A stretch of DNA of 32,011 bases. Origin: CAYNRQ01 sp964399875 (lineage in GTDB: Archaea; Aenigmatarchaeota; Aenigmatarchaeia; QMZP01). The notes under the pieces are model-generated. The model worked only from the letters and a program-made list of their open reading frames with translations. It ran no database searches and was not told where the DNA came from. The translations under genes and the position numbers were made by a program. The stretch is taken from positions 1 to 32,011 of the forward strand of contig CAYNRQ010000006.1 of the NCBI GenBank assembly GCA_964399875.1. Reading direction: 5' to 3'. Every line of letters starts with the position of its first letter. The stretch's first letter is position 1. Positions 16,938-25,175 of the stretch are shown here, one piece after another.

Positions 16938-18017
16938 CTACCAGAAAGTTTCCTGTATATATTTAGCGAGAATAGATGTGACTGAGAACCTTGCATAGGG
17001 GGATTCTATAGTATCAGATGCGGCAAGATTGACACCAAGTTCATTTATGCATTCAGCCCCGTATTTGCCTAACTTTTTATTTGGATTGTCCTTTGCCGCC
17101 ACAACCACGACATGAATATTCTCGGGGAGGAAACCCAGTCCAATAACACGTGATATGTGCTTATATAATGTTCCCCCCGTTGCCAGTTCATCATCATAAT
17201 AAAGAAGTGATGTCTTTTCCGGATGTTCCATGTCTTCCATAACCTTGGTATGAACCCTCACATCACCTTCCAACCGGTCCCTTTCCTTTCTTAGTGCGAC
17301 AGTGCCGGCATTTATTGCTTCTGCAAGAGGAAACCTTAATTCACCCAGAGACTGACCTGAATCACATGTTACGAGGTATCTGTCATCCAGAAACCCAATG
17401 GTCTTGGCATATTCTATGACAGCCGGGGTTGCATCCAGATTCCAGCAGTTGCCATCCATCTCCCCTGTTGTCCTGTAGTTGTGTGCAGAGACTGTTATAA
17501 GCATGTCAGCAAATCTCCTGTTATCTGTTATGGCCTTTCTTACGAGCTTGGCAGAATGAGGCTGTCCAAAGATATATCTGTCATGCTGCCTGGAATATGG
17601 ATAATAAGGCCACACAACACAGATCTCTGCTTTTCTGCACCTGTCTCTTAACTCTCCTGACAAGAGAAGACTGTCCATGAAAACATCATTAGGATCCCAG
17701 TGTTTCCCTGCTTTCCCTCTTCCAATAACAAGGGCTTTTTCACCATTCCTCACCCTTTTTATCAGTTCATTCGGTGGTTTGTAAAAACTCCTCTCTGACG
17801 GAGGTAATTTTTTAATACCATCACCCATGTCTCTTAATCTGGTGATCTCATCAGGATCCTTGGGCCCGTCTGTTAATCTTGGCAGTGTCTCACCATCAGG
17901 ATGATGCCTGTGCTCCACAGGATAAAAAACAGCTTCTTCATCACCGTTTAATTTTGTCAATTCATCTGCAAGTTTTTCACAAAAAGCATCCTCTGTTTCC
18001 CTTCCGATTACAATCAT
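16938..18017 (-). CDS. prs: Ribose-phosphate pyrophosphokinase-like enzyme
   Basis: This 359-residue protein belongs to the PRPP synthetase family, which makes PRPP from ribose 5-phosphate and ATP. Recognisable parts are HPDGETLPR (normally FPDGE), PYYPYSRQHDRYIFG (137-151, normally PYFPYARQDR), SAKLVRKAI, and YYDDELATGGTL (273-284, normally DDiidTGGT). Two things are odd: about 45 extra residues after the FPDGE-like motif, and VSAH where the family has VDLH at a metal site. Activity or substrate may be changed. The start is set by AGGTTGAT just before the ATG at 18017; an in-frame ATG 31 codons earlier is possible but adds a non-conserved segment. It is divergent from the tRNA gene. Confidence 0.8.
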   Translation of the reverse strand: MIVIGRETEDAFCEKLADELTKLNGDEEAVFYPVEHRHHPDGETLPRLTDGPKDPDEITRLRDMGDGIKKLPPSERSFYKPPNELIKRVRNGEKALVIGRGKAGKHWDPNDVFMDSLLLSGELRDRCRKAEICVVWPYYPYSRQHDRYIFGQPHSAKLVRKAITDNRRFADMLITVSAHNYRTTGEMDGNCWNLDATPAVIEYAKTIGFLDDRYLVTCDSGQSLGELRFPLAEAINAGTVALRKERDRLEGDVRVHTKVMEDMEHPEKTSLLYYDDELATGGTLYKHISRVIGLGFLPENIHVVVVAAKDNPNKKLGKYGAECINELGVNLAASDTIESPYARFSVTSILAKYIQETFW

Positions 18018-18116
18018 TGTATCAACCTTTCTATTCAATGAATTCTTAGCAAAAAATAATTTAAACCTTAGCCGCGAATATCCCACCGATTTGCACATAA
18101 AACAATACAAAACCCA

Positions 18117-18124
18117 TTTATAAA
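18117..18124 (+). promoter_or_regulatory. TATA box of the initiator tRNA gene
   Basis: TTTATAAA is 26-33 bases before the first base of the mature tRNA, in the normal place for an archaeal TATA box, followed by an AT-rich stretch ending in AACAACAA. Confidence 0.6.
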
Positions 18125-18180
18125 TAAATTAAACTATATTAAACAACAAAGCGGGGTGGAGCAGCCTGGAGTGCTCGTTG

Positions 18181-18206
18181 AAGTCTTTTATATAAAGGCT
18201 GCGAAA
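18181..18206 (+). other. tRNA intron 1 (position 29/30)
   Basis: These 26 bases interrupt the anticodon stem between G29 and G30. They form a hairpin of seven pairs, AGUCUUU (18182-18188) with AAAGGCU (18194-18200). The adjoining helix UCGU (18175-18178) with GCGA (18201-18204) has four pairs and is flanked by bulges UGA (18179-18181) and AAG (18205-18207). Each bulge would be cut after its second base, as in a bulge-helix-bulge motif, and these points coincide with the exon ends set by the tRNA fold. Confidence 0.85.
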
Positions 18207-18236
18207 GGCTCATAACCCAAAGGTCAGTGGTTCAAA

Positions 18237-18253
18237 ACACAAAGGTGTGGAAC
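18237..18253 (+). other. tRNA intron 2 (T-loop, position 59/60)
   Basis: These 17 bases interrupt the T-loop. The T-stem (AGUGG/CCACU), bulges AAA (18235-18237) and ACU (18252-18254), the four-pair helix UUCA (18231-18234) with UGGA (18248-18251) and the inner helix CAC/GUG (18238-18240, 18245-18247) form a bulge-helix-bulge motif. Cutting after the second base of each bulge gives exactly UUCAAAU, the expected T-loop. Confidence 0.85.
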
Positions 18254-18268
18254 TCCACTCCCCGCTAT

Positions 18269-21200
18269 TTATTCTTTTCCAGAAACCTTCCAGTAAACCA
18301 CAACAGAAAGAGCTATCAGAACAATCATTCCCCAGGCATCTAGACCAGGAAAAGATGCAGGGAAATTGACGCTTATAGTGAGTGTATCACTGTCTTTCAG
18401 TCCAAGATTGATATCAGAGGTCGCATTTATTTTTAAAACAAAGCTTCCAACATCAGATGTTAAGACCCTTACGTGGAAGCTTTTTTGTTCATCAGGGTTA
18501 AGAATTACACTCAAACTTCTGCCCTTAGGCCCTATTTCTGCTTCACTGCCTGGATTAATGAATCCTGCAAGCGGGTAACTATCCAGAATTAAAGTGATCT
18601 TATCCTGACTGCTCTGCAGGTTCCTTACCTGGACCTCCACATCAAAGGAGTTCCCAATGACAAGGTAAAGATCATGGGTTACAAAGTTCGCTAAGGGATG
18701 TGTCACTATATAGTTCCATCCTGTGTCCGGCTCTCTTTTTTCATTCCAGGCTTTATCCCTGGCTACTATCTTGTATTTAACCTGCACATCTTCTGCAAAA
18801 TCAATAGTAGCAGAGCAGATGCTTGCATGGGGAGGATACGGACCCTCTGTTTTGCCACACTCCTTTTTGTGGAACACATTGGTAATATAATATAATATCG
18901 TGTTGTTCATAATGCCTGAAATATTATCTGTCGCATTTGATGTTATGGTAACCTTTCTAACATCCTGAGCAGATATCACCTTGTTTCCGCTACCCATATC
19001 AGTGCCATCCTGATCCTCCACAGTGAGGGTTATTACTGGCTTGTTCAGATCAATGGTTGTACTAGCATTAGCCCATTCACCCCACTGATCCATCCTGTCC
19101 TTTGCCCTTATACTGAAATTATATGTTTTATTGTTTTCTACACGACCTATAACATCGATAACATCGCCGGTCACGTTATATATATCCTCTCCAAAAGGGA
19201 TAAACATGTCTCCTGCCTCTATCCTCCCCTTTATTATTTCGCAAACCGCCTCATCACCCTCTGAATTAAACACTACGTAATCCCAAGTTCCATTATACCA
19301 CTTAATTTCATAGCAATCTATGCCAGATCCATTATCATAACCATCCCAGATTAGTTCTATGCTTGTAGAGTTGTACCATTCAGGGAGTGCATGAAACCAT
19401 GCATCTGGCGGGCTTAAATCAACCGTGGTCACTGCCCACGCTGACCAGTAGCCGGTGTTCTTGGCATAATCCACTCCCCTGCATCTGAATGTATATGTAT
19501 AACCATCGGCACCATTGCATTGTGACATGTATGACCCGTCGCCATGGTCTGGGACCCAGACAGGATCATCGCAAAAGTCATGTGGAGACTCTATATTCTC
19601 CCAATTATTACCCATATCCCTGCTGTATTCAACCTCAGTATACTCAACACCAGAAACATTATCTCTGCTTTTCCATCTTATAGTAATAGGCCTTCCTGAA
19701 TACTCGCCCTCTGGTCCTATCATCTCGCAAACAGGCCTCTCCAGATCTATTGTGGTGTTCACTTCATTAGACCACTCACTGGTGACACCTGCCTTGTTTT
19801 TTACCCTGGCCCTGAAATGATATGTACAATTATTTTCTGCAGGGCCGAAAATAGCTGATTCACTCGCAGCTTTTTTCCATATCTCCCAATCGCTATCTTT
19901 ACATCTTGAAACCCTCTTTTCAACCTCATGTTCATATAAACCAGATGGGCCATAACTACCGCTTCCCCAGCTAACGTTGAAGAATGTTGTGTTTGTCCAT
20001 AAAGGCAATGGTTTCATTATTACCCACAATTCATCTCCTGTATCAACCCTAAACTCCACCGGCTCTGAAACATTATAATTACCCACATTATCAAATCCAG
20101 CAGCACATATCCAATTATGACTTTCTATTACTGCACCATCACTAGACGTGTATTCAGCATAATCATCCGGGCACTTTAGAGGTCTTGTAGGACCATATAT
20201 CTTTATTCTATATGTTGATGCATCACATCCACTCCCACCCAAATCATCACAAACCACCCTTGCAAGTGCAGGATCAGCATACCATCCACTTGGACTAATA
20301 GGACCTAAAGGTAAAAGCCTAACACTAACATCAGGTTTCTGTTTATCTATCTTTGCATGGTAAAAACCAATATCAGAAGGGTTTTTTGCAATATCCCATG
20401 CCTGATATCTTATTGTTTTGTTCAAATACTCTCCTTCCATTGCTTCATGGTTGATCACATAAGGCCCGGGCACATCTATCAGTGTGTCGGGTATGCAGGA
20501 AGGTGTTGCAGTGTAGTCTTCTATACAGTATGAAACATTCTTAATACCAGAATTAAGTGCAGTGCCGCCTGTTATGTCCTGCGGGTCTAAGGTGACGGTC
20601 TGGTCCACATTAACCCAAACATCATCATTGGCATAATCATCTGTGATTGTTGGTGGAATCTTGTCAATCTTGAATTCCACCATTTCTGGTGAAAAGCCTG
20701 AATTATCAGCAGTGTCATTTGCAGCAGCACATACCCATTTATGGGTGCTTATTGGTTGTGGACTACCCACACCAATTGAAACATAAATATCATAATCCCT
20801 TGGGCAGGCGCCGGACCCAAGAACATCATATAAAATCAATCTATACGAAGGTATGTCACATGGAGCACCCACAGAAGAGCAGTTAACACCCGCTTTAGCG
20901 TCTGTGTTTTGCCATATTGTTGTTGCCTCTGGAGGGGTAGCATTTACCCATACTGTAGGTCCTGATTTGTCCACCCATATACCGTCATTACAGACTCTGG
21001 AATTATGCTCAGACAAATGGGAATAACAAACACCATCAAAAACACAGTCATTATTTTCAGAGCTGGTACGGGTGCAGCATGCCTTGTTATCCGTTGACCC
21101 TGCACAGAACGCACCGCCCTCAGCATCCTTGCATTCAATCCTGTATTCTCCCCACAAATCACTCGAGCCAGTGTCATCACCGCAGCATTCATTTGCACAA

Positions 21201-21955
21201 TCCCCTGATCCTGCCCCATCACAATCTTCACCACCAAGATTCCAGTGGTCCAGACCCACTATAGCATCGCACATAACCTGGCCAGCATCACCACCTTTCC
21301 ACATACCCGAATCGCAGTAGTTACTGTTTGGTATTAGACCGTGGACAGATCCTGAGTTATAGCAGACAGAGTTATAAACACATTTATTATTGGCAACACA
21401 GCATGCATCATCTGCCGGGTCAGGGGGGTAGGTAGCATCCGTTCCGAGCATTCTTGCCCTCCTGAATTCCGCACCACCATCATCAAGACAGCAGCATTGA
21501 TTCTGAATACCTTCCACATCAGGATTGCAGTCATCACCGCCAAGGGCCCAGTAAACAGTTTTTCCTGTGCAGGTTGAGGTGCAGTATTCAGATGTATCCC
21601 AGTTTACATAGTATGCATGACTACTTATACTTAAAGGTGGAGGATCTACATAAGAATCACCTCCACATGTAAATTCTGGAGGATCATCAAAAACCCCCCA
21701 TGTATATTGCCCTTCTTCATTGCAGCACACTGGTGTAGTTGATGGATCACACGTGGCTGTGCAAGTATCTGTACTTTCGCTACAATCTGTTATATCTGTA
21801 GAATCACTTGCTATAGTACCACTAGGACTCCTTATATAACACCAAAGAGTCTCTCCATTGGCAGAGGAAGCTACAATATTGAAAATTAGAGCAGAAACCA
21901 TTAAAAGTATCAATATGTTTATTTTCCTTTTGTAACCATTCTCAATCACACTCAT
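18269..21955 (-). CDS. Giant cysteine-rich, Ig/FN3-like surface protein
   Basis: This 1228-residue protein is predicted to be exported and anchored outside the cell. It has a signal segment (about residues 11-33) and one C-terminal helix in the last 31 residues, with the lead-in FPGLDAWG. Residues 36-135 are cysteine-rich; 136-220 and 238-330 are two related modules that share W(A/N)LGG(D/E)DC, CC, (D/K)ACC, C-V-(Y/F)-x-x-VCY and a final C(N/D)(S/D)G(M/I)W. From about 330 to 1180 come beta-rich units with WVN, WSNEVNTTIDL and similar repeats, like FN3 or Ig domains, many with N-glycosylation sequons. The lead-in and tail are only partly like archaeosortase signals, so a plain membrane anchor is as likely. 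Its promoter is divergent with the accessory locus. Confidence 0.8.
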   Translation of the reverse strand: MSVIENGYKRKINILILLMVSALIFNIVASSANGETLWCYIRSPSGTIASDSTDITDCSESTDTCTATCDPSTTPVCCNEEGQYTWGVFDDPPEFTCGGDSYVDPPPLSISSHAYYVNWDTSEYCTSTCTGKTVYWALGGDDCNPDVEGIQNQCCCLDDGGAEFRRARMLGTDATYPPDPADDACCVANNKCVYNSVCYNSGSVHGLIPNSNYCDSGMWKGGDAGQVMCDAIVGLDHWNLGGEDCDGAGSGDCANECCGDDTGSSDLWGEYRIECKDAEGGAFCAGSTDNKACCTRTSSENNDCVFDGVCYSHLSEHNSRVCNDGIWVDKSGPTVWVNATPPEATTIWQNTDAKAGVNCSSVGAPCDIPSYRLILYDVLGSGACPRDYDIYVSIGVGSPQPISTHKWVCAAANDTADNSGFSPEMVEFKIDKIPPTITDDYANDDVWVNVDQTVTLDPQDITGGTALNSGIKNVSYCIEDYTATPSCIPDTLIDVPGPYVINHEAMEGEYLNKTIRYQAWDIAKNPSDIGFYHAKIDKQKPDVSVRLLPLGPISPSGWYADPALARVVCDDLGGSGCDASTYRIKIYGPTRPLKCPDDYAEYTSSDGAVIESHNWICAAGFDNVGNYNVSEPVEFRVDTGDELWVIMKPLPLWTNTTFFNVSWGSGSYGPSGLYEHEVEKRVSRCKDSDWEIWKKAASESAIFGPAENNCTYHFRARVKNKAGVTSEWSNEVNTTIDLERPVCEMIGPEGEYSGRPITIRWKSRDNVSGVEYTEVEYSRDMGNNWENIESPHDFCDDPVWVPDHGDGSYMSQCNGADGYTYTFRCRGVDYAKNTGYWSAWAVTTVDLSPPDAWFHALPEWYNSTSIELIWDGYDNGSGIDCYEIKWYNGTWDYVVFNSEGDEAVCEIIKGRIEAGDMFIPFGEDIYNVTGDVIDVIGRVENNKTYNFSIRAKDRMDQWGEWANASTTIDLNKPVITLTVEDQDGTDMGSGNKVISAQDVRKVTITSNATDNISGIMNNTILYYITNVFHKKECGKTEGPYPPHASICSATIDFAEDVQVKYKIVARDKAWNEKREPDTGWNYIVTHPLANFVTHDLYLVIGNSFDVEVQVRNLQSSQDKITLILDSYPLAGFINPGSEAEIGPKGRSLSVILNPDEQKSFHVRVLTSDVGSFVLKINATSDINLGLKDSDTLTISVNFPASFPGLDAWGMIVLIALSVVVYWKVSGKE

Positions 21956-22001
21956 GTTAATTATTATATTGTTTTATATTATAAATATATAAATAAATTG
22001 T
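21956..22001. promoter_or_regulatory. Divergent promoter region
   Basis: This 46-base AT-rich spacer separates the starts of two genes that run apart. TTTATATT (21973-21980) is 22-29 bases before the ATG at 22002. On the minus strand TTTATAAT lies about 22-29 bases before the ATG at 21955. The two TATA boxes nearly overlap, so they may compete or be controlled together. Confidence 0.5.
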
Positions 22002-22781
22002 ATGTCAATAGTTGTTATAGGCCTAGGAATAGTGGGTAGCAGGGTTCTTAAAGAGATATATACAAAAACCAGAGGAAAGGAAGATGTTGCAGGAATAGAT
22101 ATAGACAAAAAAAAGGTCAGAAAACTAAGAAAATTTGGTGCTATTGATAGATTGGATAAAGCGTATGATACTTATATAATTTGTGTTTATACCACTGAAC
22201 AGGTTTTTAATCTTCTGAAAACACTGGATTACAGCAAAAAACCGTTAGTCTCAGTTGAATCAACTATAGTACCAGGTTCTGAGAAGGAAATGGCTGAGTA
22301 TGTTCTCAAAAACAACGGATTTTTTGTTATCTCCCCCCACAGATTCCGCTCCTGTGATCCTGACTCCAATATATTCGAATTAACACGTCTTATTGCAGGG
22401 GCAAATGAACAATCACTAAGAAAGGGGTTGGATTTCTATAAAAAATTCATGGAAGAAAAAAAGTTAATCCCAACATCAATTGAATATGCAACTTTATCCA
22501 AGATAGTAGAAAACGCACACAGATTCGTTGAGATAGCGATTGCTGAGGAAATAAAAATACTATGTGATTCCAAGGGTTATGATTTTAATGAACTGAGAAG
22601 ATGTGCTAATACGAAATGGAATATCGATATAAAAGAGGCAAAGGATGGAATAGGAGGGAATTGTTTGCCAAAGGATATGGGAATATTTAATGAGTTGTTT
22701 CCTAAAAATTTTCTTTTTAAAAGTGCAGTGAATATTGACAATTTGTATAAAAAAGTGAAAAATGAAGAAACAAAGTCTTAA
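22002..22781 (+). CDS. Short nucleotide-sugar dehydrogenase-like protein
   Basis: This 259-residue protein resembles the first two domains of UDP-glucose/GDP-mannose dehydrogenases, which oxidise a sugar C6 alcohol to an acid with two NAD+. It has an N-terminal Rossmann motif GLGIVG (7-12), the middle-domain helix LSKIVENAHRFVEIAIAEE, and GIGGNCLPKDM with the catalytic cysteine at C221. The C-terminal nucleotide-sugar-binding domain is absent: the family is usually about 430 residues. It may oxidise a different sugar derivative, use a partner protein or have lost function. Its end overlaps the next gene by 20 bases, so it heads a four-gene operon with three radical SAM genes. Confidence 0.72.
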   Translation: MSIVVIGLGIVGSRVLKEIYTKTRGKEDVAGIDIDKKKVRKLRKFGAIDRLDKAYDTYIICVYTTEQVFNLLKTLDYSKKPLVSVESTIVPGSEKEMAEYVLKNNGFFVISPHRFRSCDPDSNIFELTRLIAGANEQSLRKGLDFYKKFMEEKKLIPTSIEYATLSKIVENAHRFVEIAIAEEIKILCDSKGYDFNELRRCANTKWNIDIKEAKDGIGGNCLPKDMGIFNELFPKNFLFKSAVNIDNLYKKVKNEETKS

Positions 22782-24090
22782 GAAAATAGAGGTGAATGTA
22801 AAAAAAACGAATATTCATAGCCTGAGAAATATAGTGAAGTTACTCCAAAAAAATAAAATTCCTTTGCTGAATCTGTACTTTGATAACAAGAATCCACCTG
22901 ATTTTTTCAAGCTAAAAACACTGCTGTATTATTTGATAAATAAATATGAAGATAAAACAAGTATAATATTCTTTAATCTGCCTTACTGCATAATGCCAGA
23001 CGCAGAAGAACATATAGTAAATCCTGAATCTGAAAATAAGACAAAGGTTCAAGAATGTAAGAAATGCAGATTCAACGGTTTTTGTGGAGGATTCCCTGAA
23101 AAATATGAGAATATAAAAGCGCAAACCATAGTTGATAAACCAAAAGAGATATCTATAGAACTGACAACAAAATGCAACCTTGACTGTGATTTCTGCTTCA
23201 ATAAAACAACATATAACGATGATTATTCCTTGGATGAAGAGAAGGTATTCTCGATACTAGAACAAACAGCAAAATTGGGGGTAAAAAGAATCAGGTTCAC
23301 AGGCGGTGAACCCTTGCTTGATGAAAAACTTTCTGAATATGCAGAATATGCCAAAAAACTAGATTTGGAGGTTTGGCTCAATACTAATGGATTTGCAGTT
23401 GACAGATATACCAATGATCTTCTGAGGCTTTTTGATAGTGTATTGATACCTTTTCATGGAGTAAGGGAATCAAGAATCACAGGCAAGCCAAAATCTACTC
23501 AAAGAAAAATTGAAACAATAAAGAAAATAAAAAAAGCAAAGAGGAATATATTTCTCAGGATAGGCACTGTAATCCTGGACAAGAATCTGAATGAAATAGA
23601 AAAAATTTATAACATTGTGAAATTATTGAAAATAAAATGGGAACTCTATAGGCTTATTGGGAATAAAAATACTATAAACAGACCAAAAGATTTTCAGAGA
23701 TTATATGATATATTATTTAAAATATACTTGAGAGATAGCAAAATGTTTTCCGTTACAAACGCTTTCCCGTTTTGTTTATTTAATGACATGAACAAAGCAA
23801 GGCTTTTTTCAATCGGCGGTTTTCTTGATGATGGTAGAGATAGGATAGTGATAAATGCAAGGGGTGAGGCAAAACCAACCTATTATTCAAAAGATGTATT
23901 AGGTAGTTGGAAAGATATCAAATCTGTGTGGGAAAACGAAACAATGAGAAAACTGAGAAATCTAACCTATCTTCCAAAGAAATGCAAATATTGCACTTAC
24001 AAATCCATTTGTAGGGGGGGTAGCAGGACGCTTGCAAAAAATGAATACGGAAGTTATTATGGAAAAGATCCTGTGTTGGAGGCATTTTAA
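22762..24090 (+). CDS. Radical SAM enzyme with cysteine clusters at both ends
   Basis: Radical SAM enzymes use a [4Fe-4S] cluster to cleave S-adenosylmethionine and start radical reactions. The 442 residues carry the core CNLDCDFC (C138, C142, C145) and the FTGGEPLL motif. The C-terminal cluster is C338 with C408xxC411x5C417 followed by RGG, like a SPASM/twitch domain. A matching set sits before the core: C76 with C99xxC102x5C108 followed by GG. Both sets begin with a (Y/F)C after a proline. So an auxiliary-cluster-like half may have been duplicated and placed N-terminally. No substrate is known. The start overlaps the preceding gene and the stop shares one base with the next ATG, so all are translated from one message. 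Confidence 0.78.
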   Translation: MKKQSLKKIEVNVKKTNIHSLRNIVKLLQKNKIPLLNLYFDNKNPPDFFKLKTLLYYLINKYEDKTSIIFFNLPYCIMPDAEEHIVNPESENKTKVQECKKCRFNGFCGGFPEKYENIKAQTIVDKPKEISIELTTKCNLDCDFCFNKTTYNDDYSLDEEKVFSILEQTAKLGVKRIRFTGGEPLLDEKLSEYAEYAKKLDLEVWLNTNGFAVDRYTNDLLRLFDSVLIPFHGVRESRITGKPKSTQRKIETIKKIKKAKRNIFLRIGTVILDKNLNEIEKIYNIVKLLKIKWELYRLIGNKNTINRPKDFQRLYDILFKIYLRDSKMFSVTNAFPFCLFNDMNKARLFSIGGFLDDGRDRIVINARGEAKPTYYSKDVLGSWKDIKSVWENETMRKLRNLTYLPKKCKYCTYKSICRGGSRTLAKNEYGSYYGKDPVLEAF

Positions 24091-25151
24091 TGAAAGCTTC
24101 AAAGAATTTTTTAAGATACATAGGAATTCTTAGGGATAAGGTTTTTACAGGCCCAGAGATTGTGCATTTTCATATAAATAATTACTGCAATCTCAGATGC
24201 CTTTACTGTTGGTTTCATTCCCCACAGGTAAAAAGAAAGCCAAAACCAAAGGAGATTGGATTTGAGGATTTCAAAAGGATAATCGACGAGATAGAGGAGT
24301 TGGGAGCAACAATGATTAGATTGTCTGGGGATGGTGAACCAACCATGCATTCTAAAATAAAGGAAATGATACACTATATCAAGAACAAGAAATTGAAATT
24401 CTCAATATTAACAAATTGCGTATTCAATAAAGACATAAGAGAAATATTGATAGATGCTGATGAAATATTTGTTAATTTCTCAGCCCCAAATAAACAGGTT
24501 TACAATGAAATCCAATCCATAGCTTCTGAGATTGTATTCAAAAACGTAATAAGAAATATCCATTATTTATCTATATTTGGAAAAGGGTCAGTGGAGGTGC
24601 AGTACATAATCAATAATAGAAATTACAAGTATGTGTATGAAATGATGAAGTTGGCTTCAAAGCTTGGGGTTGACTCTATAAATTTTAAAATAATGGATAT
24701 TGTACCACACAATAAGAATCTAATACTTTCCAGAGAAGAGATTGAAGATTTCAAGACAATACTGGAACATTGTATTAGAGAGCAGAGAAAATTAAAAATT
24801 AAATCCAACATATCTTCCATTTGCACAATATATTCTAAACCTTCCTTTATTAGGGGTGGACAAAAAAGGGATAAATACAGAGGGAAAGATAATGTAGAAA
24901 AATGTTTTATTGGATGGTACTTTGCCAATATAAACCTGAATGGGGATGTGACACCATGTTGCAGAATGAATCATGTGATTGGTAACATCAACAAAAAAGG
25001 CTTCAGGGAAATATGGATTTCAGAGAAATCACATAAATTCAGAATGGATGGAAAATATTTCTTTAAAATGAACAAGGGCATATGGAATGATTGCAGTGTC
25101 TGTGAATGGAGGAAGTTAAATCACAAATACTTAAAAGGATATCAAGTATGA
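24090..25151 (+). CDS. Radical SAM/SPASM enzyme
   Basis: This 353-residue protein has the radical SAM core CNLRCLYC (C33, C37, C40), preceded by FHINNYC, with LSGDGEPT as the SAM-binding motif. Its C-terminal auxiliary domain has C272, the pair C290/C291 in GDVTPCC, and C335/C338 in CSVC, all with the spacing of a SPASM domain that holds additional Fe-S clusters. Such enzymes modify peptides (PqqE, AlbA type) or sugars and cyclitols (BtrN type). No short precursor peptide gene was found in this operon. Translation is coupled to the previous gene through an ATAATG-like one-base overlap. It is a strong member of a four-gene cotranscribed arm. Confidence 0.85.
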   Translation: MKASKNFLRYIGILRDKVFTGPEIVHFHINNYCNLRCLYCWFHSPQVKRKPKPKEIGFEDFKRIIDEIEELGATMIRLSGDGEPTMHSKIKEMIHYIKNKKLKFSILTNCVFNKDIREILIDADEIFVNFSAPNKQVYNEIQSIASEIVFKNVIRNIHYLSIFGKGSVEVQYIINNRNYKYVYEMMKLASKLGVDSINFKIMDIVPHNKNLILSREEIEDFKTILEHCIREQRKLKIKSNISSICTIYSKPSFIRGGQKRDKYRGKDNVEKCFIGWYFANINLNGDVTPCCRMNHVIGNINKKGFREIWISEKSHKFRMDGKYFFKMNKGIWNDCSVCEWRKLNHKYLKGYQV

Positions 25152-25175
25152 AATAGAGGGGAAAGGTTGATAACT

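Larger units (their letters stand above)
18150..18267 (+). tRNA. Initiator tRNA-Met (CAU) with two introns
   Basis: Removing two short introns leaves a 75-base tRNA from 18150 to the discriminator A at 18267. Acceptor stem AGCGGGG/CCCCGCU, D-stem GAGC/GCUC, anticodon stem UUGGG/CCCAA, T-stem AGUGG/CCACU and T-loop UUCAAAU are all perfect. The anticodon CAU is at 18211-18213. A1-U72 and three G-C pairs at the bottom of the anticodon stem identify an initiator rather than elongator Met or Ile2. Exons are 18150-18180, 18207-18236 and 18254-18267. CCA is not encoded. The gene ends one base before the stop codon of the convergent surface-protein gene. Confidence 0.92.

Noticed and set aside
18150..18267. 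Elongator tRNA-Met or tRNA-Ile2 with CAU anticodon
   Set aside because: A1-U72 and the run of three G-C pairs below the anticodon loop are initiator marks, and the exons align with the archaeal initiator consensus including the UUCAAAU T-loop.
18269..18370. Archaeosortase (PGF-CTERM type) signal at the surface-protein C terminus
   Set aside because: FPGLDAWG before the helix is suggestive, but the arginine-rich tail is absent and the last residues are WKVSGKE, so a plain membrane anchor fits as well.
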